In this document: one piece after another, positions 10,159-22,100 of the stretch
Layout of the letters: each line of letters starts with the position of its first letter
Position numbering within the stretch: position 1 is the stretch's first letter
Origin: Berberis thunbergii
Lineage: Eukaryota > Streptophyta > Magnoliopsida > Ranunculales > Berberidaceae
Length of the DNA: 64,000 nt
Assembly (NCBI GenBank): GCA_003290165.1
Contig: QNQO01000640.1
Location: 372,001 to 436,000, forward strand
Direction of reading: 5' to 3'
Notes under the pieces: generated by a model
Told to the model about the DNA's origin: nothing
Database searches by the model: none
Seen by the model: the letters and a program-made list of their open reading frames with translations, nothing else
Position numbers and translations under genes: made by a program

Positions 10159-13100
10159 CACATAATCAACAATCCCCAAACCATTGGTTGTGCTCTGATA
10201 AAAATATATTATAGTCATTAAGCGAATCTTCAATAAAATTAGTTGATTTTCAGTAAGTGTTAATGCTTTTGCATGCAGCTAGATAGTGTTTTTCTTTTTT
10301 TTAAAAGGTTTCTTCGGGTTCAATAGTTGCTATTTATTTCTTATATCTTAATTAAGGGTACACTACCAAATTTTATCATTTCTAATATACGTTAAGCATT
10401 GCTAATTAAGGGATTAACCACGTCAAGGATGAGAACCCGTGAAAACCCAGGACTGACAGGATATGGTGCAGTAAACTTTTCAAAATCCTGAGGTATCCAA
10501 ATCAAGAATGGGAATCTATCAATTGAAATTGGATTGAAACTTGACATTTTCTCTTTGGAGAACTTTTACTATTAAAAACAATGAAGACAAGCATCCTTAT
10601 TTAAAATTGTTTTTAATTTACGTTAACTGATTCATTAGGTTCATAAGTTAATTATTGTAATAAGATATGTTGCCACTTTTACACTTTACAAATTATCACT
10701 TTTAAGTCGACATCTTAGGCAAGTAGCATTGGGAGCCTATATATTTAGTGCTTGATGCACTCAAGTGTTTGAAATGTACATTCACAATGAACAACTGGCT
10801 TTTTATTGGAGTACTCAGGTAGGGTTGGCAATGGGCGGAACAAATTTCTCGATCTCCGTTTCCGGTCCCGCTAAAAAGGGACACCCCCGAATCCAACCGG
10901 ATCCCTGGGAATTTTATTAAAGGTATCCCCATCCCCGCCCAATTAGTAAATAGGGATTCCTGACAGAGCCCAAACTGACGTAAAAAGCTTCAATTTGTTC
11001 CAAGTCGAATCAAACAGCTAAGCTGCCCAAAAGTGTGAATGAATAAGTTCTAAAAACGAAGACCCTGGCTTGTCTTTTGTAAGAAGAAAAAAATATTGTT
11101 GGGTTCCAGGTGACGTCAGACTATGTATGTCAACAAGTATATTGTTTTGTATAACAACTATTAGTCTGTCATCATCCTAAAGTGTGAATGGACAAGTATA
11201 GCTTCTATAAAGTCCTTATTTTGTAGGATCAGAACAGTTAAACCTGGAATCTTTTCTCCTGGTTTCTGTGGGAATTGTCATATTGGATCCCCTCGCGGGG
11301 GGAGGGGGACCAATTCCTTGTCTCCACCCCAATCCCCGCTCAGGGATTAGATTTAAATACCATAACCACTAGCTCCAAACAACTAACCTCCATATCCACA
11401 GCGTTAGGGGCAGAGTGGCTAGGTCTCCATTGAGTGGTGCTAATATCCATCCCTACACTCAGGTATTTAATTCCAGATGAACTTGTACTTATAATTTTGA
11501 AACTTTACTGAACAATTCATGGACCATATTTTTATTTAATAGTGCACCCTTTCGAATTCTGGACTTCGTTTTCTTGACCTTTGCATGAGTTGGGCGATGA
11601 TATGATAGCCTGATAGGTATAAATGATCTACCTATCGCCTTACCCAAACTTGGAAAACCACAGTATTCTTGGGTAAAGCTAACCTTCTACTAAAGATAGC
11701 AAAGAGGAGATTTTATATATATATAAATATTGTAAATGGTAATCCATAGAGAAGATTCTTTGATAAATCAATTCATTGAGGATATGCTTTCTTAATCCTT
11801 ATTAATCCGAATGGAAAGGTTTAAGTATGAAGATTTGGTTAATATAAATGGCGGAATGAAATCAAAGATCTTATGAAGACCTGTATAATTTCCATGGCTC
11901 ATCTAGTACTTTTCCTTCTAGCATATAATTTCCACAGGAAAGTTCACAGTATTCATGGCAAGGGTACTAGAGATCTTACTGATCGTATGTTAGATAGTTT
12001 GTCTACACTCAGGTTACACATTAAGGTGAAAACATATTAAACTTGTTCTTCTCAAATACAAAAATGTCGGAGATAAAGCTTGACTAGCTTGTAAATTATT
12101 CCCAGATTTATTTTTATCAGAATCCTTGTATTTTCATATTGTCTTTCACTCGGAGCTTGTTTTTCCTTGTCAAAATTACTACTGTGCTTTCACAAATTTC
12201 TTTTTCTCTGCCTTGTTACTGCTGAGGTTTGTTGATCTCCAAACAGGAATCAGAGGACATTTCGCCCGAAAAAGAGCGCACCTTCAGGGAGCAAGGTGAT
12301 ATTTTCTTTATCTTTTTTACTTAATACAAGAGTCATAGTTCTTCTTTTTTCTTTTAGTATTCATATCGATCTGGTAAACTATTCTGCCCGGTATTTTGAA
12401 AAATTGTTTGTCATTCACTCTCTCATAACTTCTTTTTTCTTGATTAAAATACTCAAATTAGTTGCTTCACATATATGAGCATACACCATCGACTGATTAC
12501 TGTTGGTTAAATGATACTGTATGGGTCTCACTTATGTAATTCATTCTTTTATTTGATGGCATGAAAATCATATAATTGAATCTACAAGAAAGTTTGCTCT
12601 TTGAAGAGCCACCAGAATTAAGAAAGGATTCTGATAGGAAATTTTGGCAAAAGCTTCAACAATGAACACCAACAAATAAATAAGGGAGAGCATTTTCTAA
12701 CACTATCTTTAAAGGCCTTAGGCCTTATTATGACGAAACTATTTTTTTTATCAGCGAAACAAAAGTATTATATCTATAGAATACTGATAAGAACCTGTGA
12801 TGAAAAGGCAATTGGACAAGCACACTTAGTATTCTAATGCAAGTATGAAATCTAGAAAGAAGTAAATTGAATTGATAATAGGTAATAATCCAGGATTTCG
12901 AGAGCTTGGTCTTTCCACTCTATTACAATATTTTTCTTCTCTGCCCTTTCCTACTCTCACACCTCTCCCTTTTATAGCTAATGCTCATAACATACTGACA
13001 ACTCAAAAATAACAAACCCAGCTAACAAACTTGACACATCAGCCTTTTATTCCCTTCTAGTAATTGCTAGTAATTCCCTGACCTTTCTTCCTCCTTGCAT

Positions 13101-16100
13101 AAGTGAATTTGATTGTGGGCCTATCAATACCCCCATGGACTTTCACCTTGTCCTCAAGGTGGAAGGTTGGAAATTGAGTGCGAATTAGATCAAACTCCTC
13201 CCAAGTGGATTCAAAATCAGGAAGATTTTCCATTTGATGAGAACCTCTAATAAGACATGTGAATTGTAGCACAAGTTCAAGACCTCAGCTGGTTCAACAC
13301 ACCATTAGATGGAAGCTGTTGAGGTACACAATCTCGGCCCAGGGCCTGCCGTAACATGGAGACATGGAATACGGGGTGTATAGTTGATGTGGCAGGTAAG
13401 TCCAGCTTGTAAGTGACTTCTCCAATGCGTGCTACTATCTTGTAAGGGCCAAAGTACCGTGGAGCTCATCCAGTCGACGGGCCAATGAGTGTTGCCGGTA
13501 AGGTTTGAGTTTCACATAAACCAAGTCACCCACAACATAAACAATGTCTCGTGGTGTTGGGCATGAAGCAAGTGTTGTTTTAATTCATCTAGCATGGCGT
13601 TGCGGTCCCTTAATTGTGACTCCACTGTTGAGTTAGTGGTTGAGTGCCCCTCTAAACGGAGCAATGGGGGAGGAGGCCGATTGTACAACACTTGAAAGGG
13701 GGTGGTGTTGGTGGCCGTGTGAAATGATGTGTTGTACCAGAATTCAGCCCATGGTAACCACTGACTCTATTTTTTTGGTTTATCCCCTGCAAAGCACCGT
13801 AAGTATGTCTCAATGCTCCTATTGACGACCTCGGTTTGCCCATCCGTTTGAGGATGGTAGGAGGTACTATGTTTTAGAACGGTGGCATGTAACTTGAACA
13901 ACTCGGCTCAAAAATTGCTCATGAAAATCTTATCACGATCGGACATAATAGATTTAGGGAAGCCATGTAAGCGAACCACTTCTTTGATAAATAGGGCAGT
14001 GACTCCAGGAGCGGTGAAGGGATGTTTGAGGGGAAGGAAATGCCCATATTTGCTAAGTTTGTCCACTACTACCAAAATGCAAGAGTATCCCTCTGATTTG
14101 GGAAGTCCCTCAATGAAGTCCATGGATAAATCGTCCCAAACCTAATCTGAAATTGGTACGGGCTGAAGTAAGCCTGCCGGAGATAGAGTCATCGTCTTAT
14201 TTCGTTGGCAAACGCCATAATTGGCCACATACGTCTGAACTTGTTTTTTCATGCCCACCCAATATAAATCTTTCGAAAGACACAAATAAGTTTTTAGCAC
14301 CCCCGAGTGGCCGCCCACTGGGCTATCATGATAAGCTTCTAATAATTTCGCAACCCAGGGCGAAGAAGACGAAATGACCAGTCGACCCTGATATACCAAA
14401 CGACCATGCACCAACTGATACCCTGCTAGTCCTTCCTAGCCTGCCAATAATTTGGCATGAATAGGGCCCAATACGGCATCCTGAACTTCTTTATGTAGCT
14501 CCGCTAAATTGGTGACCCAAGAGGTTGATAAAGTAGCTACACTCACAGTTGTGGGCTGGCGGGACAGCGCATCAGTTGCCTTATTCTCGATGCTCGGGCG
14601 GTATTTGATGTCAAATTGGTAGCCCAACAACTTAGAGAGCCAACACTGATGTTCCTCTGCCACTAAGCGCCGATCCAACAAATATTTCAAGCTTTTTTGA
14701 TCAGTGCGAACCAGAAATCGTCAACCTAAGAGGTATGGTCGCCACTTTTGAATTGCTAACACTATGGCCATTAATTCACGTTCATAAACATATTTCAACC
14801 TAGCCCGTGCTCCCAAGACTTGGCTAAAATAAGCCACTGGGTGGTGGTCATGCATCAACACAGCCCCTAACCCGACTCCCGAAGCGTTGGTTTCGATGAC
14901 AAATAATTTTGAGAAATCAGGTAGAGCCAGGATTGGTAAACTAACCATGGCTTCCTTTAGCCTAGAGAATGCTTCCTGAGCCTCGTCGGTCCACCCCATA
15001 TTGTCTTTTTTAAGTAAATCAGTGAAAGGAGTTGCAATCTGGTCATACCCCTTCACAAACTTTCTATAGTAACCCATGAGTCCCAAAAGCCCCGTAGTTC
15101 CTTGAGATTAGCGGGAACCGGCCAAGATTACATGGCTGATATTTTGGAAGGATCCGCGACCACTCCTGCGGCTGACACAATATGACCCAAATACTCCAAT
15201 TCTAACTGACCAAACAAATACTTACTCTGGTTTACAAACAATGAGTGTCGACGCAAGGTAGTCAACACAATATGTAGGTGCCGCACATGGTCGTTTTCAT
15301 TCTTGCTATAAACCAAGATGTCGTCAAAGAAAACCAAGACAAACTTACGCAAGAATTTCTTGAAGACTTCGTTCATCAAGGCCTGGAAGGTGGCCGACGC
15401 ATTAGTCAAACCAAACGGCATGACGAGGAACTCATAATGCCCTTCGTGAGTCCGGAAGGCAGTTTGGGAACATCCTGGGGTCGTACTCAAATCTGATGGT
15501 AGCCTGATTTCATATCCAATTTCGAAAAAAAACTGCCCCGTGTAACTCATCTAGTAGCTCCTTGATTACTGGAATCGGGAACTTGTCAAGAATTAGCACG
15601 GTTGAGAGCTCGATAATCCACACAAAAACGCCAACTACCCATCCTTCTTCTTGACAAGCAAAATCGGGATTAAGAATGGGTTGTGGCTTGGTTGGATAAT
15701 TCCTGCTGCTAGCATCTCCCCGACCAATTTCTCAATCTTGTCTTTTTTACTTGAGGATAGCGATAAGGGCGAATACTGATAGGGCCAGTTCCTTCTTTAA
15801 GAACAATGGCGTGATCACACTTTCGTTGAAGAGGCAATCCCTGGGGTACACTCAAAACATCGGAGTATTGTGCCAATACAGCAGTGGCACTAGGTAGAAG
15901 GGGCTATTTGCGCTTGTTGTCTCCCTGGCCCTCCATGGTCATTGCCCCTAATTCCAGTAAGATTCCATGCCCTTCGTGACGAATGGCCCGAACCAATGCT
16001 TTGAGGGAAACTTGTGTTCGACAAAGGCTTGGGTCTCCTCGAAGAGTAACCAGGGTCCTTCCTACCGTGAACTTCATTACTAAGGCCTTCCAATTGATGT

Positions 16101-19100
16101 GCATAACCCCAAGTTTTTTTAGCCATTGCATCCTCAGGATCACGTCAGCCCCACCTAATTTTAACAGAAGAAAATCCTCAATTACTTTGATTTCTGGGAG
16201 CGAGAGCACGACCTCCTTACAAATTCCTTCAGTGCGTACTGAATCCCCAGTTCCCATTAAAACCCCATAGCTGGCAGTGACGGTGAGTGGAAGCCCTAAT
16301 TTCACCACAAGGTGTTTGGCGATGAAATTGTGTGTCGCTCCGCAATCGACCATGACAGTGACTGGTTGGGATGCAATTTCGCCCCTCAGCTTCATAGTAC
16401 GTGAGGAAGTGAACCCAACCACTGAATTCAAGGAAAGCTCAACATTACCTTCAATTTGTTCGTACGTCTCCAGTGGTGGTATGTTGGGATCAGGCTCCTC
16501 AGCATCAGGTTCACCGGCGTGGCCCTCTTCGGGTACCTCAGAATCATCCACCAAAAGGATTTGCAGCTGTCGATTTCGACAGAAATGGTCGGGTGCGAAT
16601 TTTTCATCGCACCTGTAACATAGGCCGCGGGCCCTCTTGCTCTGGATCTCGGCCTCCGTGAGGTGCTTGAACCCCCCATCACGATGGTGGCTTGTCGACG
16701 TGGAGCCCTACACTTACCGTAGTCATTTCCTTATGCCATTCTCCTTGCACCATTTCTAGCCTTTTCTCTAATGCTTCTATTTTTTTTTAGCCATGATTGA
16801 TCTCTTATTTGCCCAAAAGATCTTGCTTTGATACCAAATTGATAAGAACCTGTGATGAAAAGGCAATTGGACAAACACACTTAGTATTCTAATGCAAGTA
16901 TAACATGATGCAAGTATGAAATCTAGAAAGAAGTAAATTGAATTGATAATAGGTAATAATCCAGGATTTCGAGAGCCTGGTCTCTCCACTCTATTACAAT
17001 ATTTTTCTTCTTTGCCCTTTCCTACTCTCATACCTCCCCCTTTTATAGCTAATGCTCATAGCATACTGACCACTCAAAAATAACAAACCTAGCTAACAGA
17101 CCTGACACCTCAGCCTTCTATTCCATTCTAGTAATTGCTAGTAGTTCCCTGACCTTTCTTCCTCCTTACATAAATGAACTTGATTGTGGGCCTATCATAT
17201 ACATCCAGTGCTAAGGATCCGTATCTCTCAAAATGTCTTCCCAATCAAACATACAAAAGAGAATTAGAAGAGAGTTGGGTATCTCTAAATATGCCCTAGT
17301 TGTGTCCCCAAACCCACAAAGTGATTTTAATGTCTAGCCTAAAAAACAAACGCTATGTAGAATACTAAGTACTACCAATCCAGAGAATACCTGATATTGC
17401 AGTTGACCATCTATAATCCAGTCACTTGGAAATGGAACGTTTTGTCCCTGTTTTGATTGTCCTGTCAGGAAACCGTTTGGAATCATTTGCATTCCAGTGA
17501 AATGATAAAATGCCCTATGTGCATCACATTGATAATAAAGGATCTTATTATGTATCTCAATGTAAATATTTACAATGTGAAATATTTTTAAGAATGCAAA
17601 ACTCGAGGAGACATCAATGACGGCGATTTCAAAGAAAAAAAAAACTCATTTTCTTCTTCTCTGACTGTCTCTGCCACCTCATCCTCTCCTCTTCCCTCTT
17701 TTTCTTCTCTCTCACCCCTATTTCTCCTCCCTCTCCCTCTCCTCTCTTGTCTCGTGTCATTCCTCTTCTCCCCTAACACGTGTCAGGTGCAAGCTTTGCA
17801 TGTGTTAAAAGGTTGGCATGCCTCGAACACTTTTAGACACTTCCTCAAACCATTTTCTTTATCCTTTTGTTGGTTGGAAGGATGAATGAAAATAAAGATG
17901 CTTACTTGTACCAGGTATGCATATAGGTTTTTTTTTTAAAATGATGTTATTGCAAAGCAAGCAAGGGAAGGTCCCCCACACTTGCATTGATTATTAAAAA
18001 AAAAAAAAAAAACAATGAGGAGGATATATTGTGTCACCAAACTCAAACAAGCTCTAGACTGCATCATTAGGAGTTCCAAGCATCCCATCTAGGTTGGCAC
18101 CCAAAGGATTCTCAGCCTTACTTCCTTACATAGGTATGTTGGAGAGCAACCTTAGTCACTAGTTCCTATAGTTTAGCTTCTACAGGAGGACAGGAGGTAT
18201 GAATGTTGTTATGCAGTCAGGTCCTCCAAGGCATCCACATAGCTTGCTGCACATGTTCATCTTGCTAGTAGCTCATTCCATTTAGCGTATCATCGGATGT
18301 CTGAAACCATGTGTTCCGAATTGGGTTCTCCCATTTTACTTATCTCCATTGTTTGTTTGTTTGTTTGTTATCCATGGAGATTATAACACCTTGAAGTACC
18401 ATATTCCTATCTGAATCACTAGCTCCACACCTACCCTTCAGAGCTTGAAGTTCAAATAGCAGGATGTCCTCCTTTGTGACTACTTCTCTGTATGCAATAA
18501 TCACCTTTACTTCCCAGTCCTTTATGAACCCGCCAATCTGCTTATGGCTATTCTATCTTCCCAGTCCTTTATGAACCCACCAATCTCCTTATGGCTATTC
18601 TATCTGACTCATCAGATATAGTTTAAATTTACCATCAGGAAGTTTGCTCCGAGTACATAATTTTTCCAGGCATGTGGTAAAGTGGGGCTGTATGTTCCAT
18701 CAAGAGCACACCCTTCTGTTTTATATTGTATCCTTCAAGACATTCTCTTGTTTAGTCGTAATTTGATTTCTAGTACTTGTGTTGTTCTGAAACCATCTCC
18801 AGTACATCCCTTCCCAGATTTAATACATTCACTTTCAAAGTAGTTATCACCAAGCAAGACTTGAGACCATGGATAATATATCTGCTGTATATGATATATA
18901 TCCGTGATATCTTTCCGTTTTTTAGGTGAAGATATTCAAAATGTCTGGATATACATTCTGACATCTGATTATCTATCCCTTTCTCAAGGGTCGATACATC
19001 TGACTTATATGAACCATGCTTGAGACTGCTACTATAGTTAGTGCATATCCAGTTCGAATCTTGATTATTGTTCCCTCCTCTCGCATCCCATTGTCCATAA

Positions 19101-22100
19101 TAGGGCAGAGAATGGACACTGAAGGAACTTGGTGTTTTCCTGGTCATTATCTCACATACATCCGAGCGATCGAGATTTTATTCTCATGTTGCATAAGCAG
19201 TCTTGTGAGAGGAGGGCATTAAGGACTTTCCCACAAGTGGAAGTTTACTTGGGGACTTGGCCTCAATAAGATATATTGTAGGATAAATCCTCCTAAAAGT
19301 GAACCAAATAAAAAGATAAAAAATGGATGGATTTTTTAGACTTGTCAAGATATATCACGATAAGATATTACTCGATATCAGGGGATAATACTCAATTTAT
19401 CAGCTACTGACTTGTAGCGACAAGGCAGTTCATTAATATTAGATATATCTCGATATATTTGATATATCCAAACTTATCATTAATTTTATTCAAACATTGT
19501 TTTTCCCTTTCATCGATTTTACGCTCACATTTTGAGTATAGCAAATTCTTTGTAGTTTATGATTATTATTAATTCTACAACTTGCCATAGACGTTTAGAG
19601 AGAAATTTTGGATTGCAGTGAAGTGTGTAGAAGAAAATTATATATACATATATTTATTACCTATAGAAGTTGAATTAATCGGAGAAAAGAATGTAAACGA
19701 ATAAGGGACGGACATTTTAAGAAAATAGCCTTTTGATGTCATGTTGGATTTGACAATTTTTTTTAATACACGTGTCATGTAAGGATTTTTTTTCGAAGGA
19801 TTTTTATTAGTACAGGCGATGTATTCACCCATTTTCTTTTTAGCTGGGGAAAAAGTTTGAGGTGTTGTAAGTGATGATATTTTGATTTAAGTTTATGAAA
19901 TATGAGAGGATTTATGTAAGAATTCCAATTTGAAAAATATGTTTAAAAAAAAAGATATTAATAATTTATCCGATATGTATGATATAATGGATTTATCTAC
20001 AGATAAACTATACCACCGAAAAGTTGTCAATAAATCCTTAATATCTAATTTATCTCTCAGTTATATGATATATCCAAAATATCTTTTGATTTAGACCAAT
20101 AATTTTTCCTGAAGTTGCTTCGATTTATCTACTAAGGGGTCAATATAACTTTGATATATATTCTTTCCAGGACCGATTTATCTCCACGACAAAGATATTT
20201 TGAACCATGGTTCAAACTAGAAAGTTCTTGTCATTCACTATGAGAGGGCAAGATTCTTTCCTTTTAGAAGTGGATCTCCATATCCAAGTAGTGTCCATGG
20301 GGATTGGCATACTCCAAAAGTTCTTATTCTCTCATCTTTCAGTCAATGCACAAACTTTAAGACCTTGACCTCATCTATTGGCAGTTCCGCTGGATACTTC
20401 AGTCCTGCTCAAGTCACGAGCCATATATTTTATTGAATGTCCTGGAGAGGAGTTTTTTTTTTTTGAAAGGCAAGCGTGCCGCCGGTGGGTATAGAATCCA
20501 AGACGTGGGGGTTAAACCACCACAGCCTTAACCATCCAACCAGGCTACCATTGGCAAATACCTGGAGAGGAGTTTTGTCTGAACTCGCCATTTAATATAG
20601 TTGTTCCGTCAAATAACGGAGCACTAGCAAGCCAAACATCTATGCTTTTATCCTAATTCCTAATCCATCTCTCAGGAATATGGATCACACAAGCATAAAG
20701 GACACATAAGACAAAACTATAACGTGGTTTACTTCTATGTCCACCATCCTAACTCCTAACTAATGGGAGAGTGTATCGCCTCTACATCATGATTTAAAAC
20801 CTTACTCACTCGGTCCGTCACAACTTTCCCTGACACTACCTTCCCTGTCAAGGCTATGGTTGCCTTCCACAACTGCCTTTAAAGGTTACAACCAACTTCC
20901 ATTTCCCCCTTTTCACAAGGCCACGGCTGACTTATACAACCACCCCTTTAGGCCATGGTTGACTTCCACAGCTGCTCCTAAGTCTAACCTACACCGAGGC
21001 ACTGCAAAGAGGTACATGTAGTTGACTTCCACAACTAGACTTTTCCCTTGAAACAGACAGGGTTCCTTCGAGCAACAAGCTAGTATGGTGCTTTTACCAA
21101 CCTACGCACACCAAACCACCTTAAGTCAAGCTCACCTCAACCGCCACACAAACTTACCCAAGCAACAAGATAACAGTTAAGCCGACCACAACGTTGCACC
21201 TAGCAGATTAGATGAGTCTATGCTAAGATGGGTGCAAAGACCATCTTAGCACAAAGGCACTCTATGGGTTTCAAGCACCTCCTTTAGAAAGGACATATTG
21301 ATTATACAACATATCTGAACTTGGTACATGCGATGCATATGACTTCAAAATAGCTAGGGATATAAGGCTTTGGATTGACTCCGAAGGAATGTGATGAGTA
21401 ATGCTAATGCTGCCACATCTTTTGCTGCATGAGAAATACTTCAGATGATTCAGGTTACATCATAGATCTTGGCTTGGTTGGAGGAGGAAATCTTGCAACA
21501 AAATTTTGTATCAAATAAATATTAGAAGACAGCACATACTTGATTATTAAATCAACTACATACCCTCATGAAACTGTCAAATTTTTTTTACTGAATGATC
21601 CCCGTAATGTTTCATCTAGTATTATAAAAATAAAATTAAGAAGCTGTTATCCTTGTATTGGACTTCAGAGAGTTTTGGTAAAGCATAAATATAAGCAAAC
21701 ACATTTTTGAGCTAACATTTAGTACGATAAGATGTCAAGAAATCCTAAATCATTCAAAGCTTAGGTATTTTAGTCTGTTCGTATCGGTGAAAGTTCATAC
21801 GAGCAAGTCTCTGAAGCTTGTTTTATCTCTTTTCCCTTAAACTTTAGATTGTTATCCACAAGTATATATTATGTCTTTCTCACATCCCTGCTTACTTTCT
21901 CCAACTCTCCTTTTGCAATTTTGGCACCTTTCACACAAGCTCTTGATTTAAAGAAAAATGGTGTGAAGTGAATTGCAGTATCAAAATGTGTCTGAATCAA
22001 ATGATTTTCTCATAGTTGTTACTCAACTCTCATGGAGCTGCTGTGATTGTTATGGTATATGGACAACTGATCTGACCAACGGTGTTTTTGTTTTGAACAG

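Larger units (their letters stand above)
12785..17197 (-). mobile_element. Old Ty3/gypsy retrotransposon, copy 1 (in MOB1 intron 2)
   Basis: Element on the minus strand. LTRs are 12785-13126 (342 bp) and 16840-17197 (358 bp), with plus-strand ends TGATAAG and CTATCA. A primer-binding site like initiator tRNA-Met (TTGGTATCAAAGC on the minus strand) abuts the right LTR, and a G-rich polypurine tract abuts the left LTR. The target duplication TATAC is intact in the second genomic copy; here the left flank reads AATAC after a small deletion. The LTRs differ at about 18 of 342 positions plus a 16-bp indel (counted by eye), so the insertion is old. Confidence 0.92.
10024..21184. repeat. Segmental duplication, copy 1 (inside MOB1)
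   Basis: Matches 47781-64000 in direct orientation. It starts in MOB1 intron 1 at AATTTGCTTTCC, includes exon 2 and most of intron 2, and is still matching where the window ends (21184 equals 64000). Differences by eye: copy 1 has an extra 390 bp (10959-11348), a SINE (20457-20560), a much shorter (TA)n near 11710, and lacks the chromovirus. The same 47-bp tandem duplication (18510-18603 here, 55975-56068 in copy 2) is in both. Outside the elements, identity looks very high. Confidence 0.95.
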
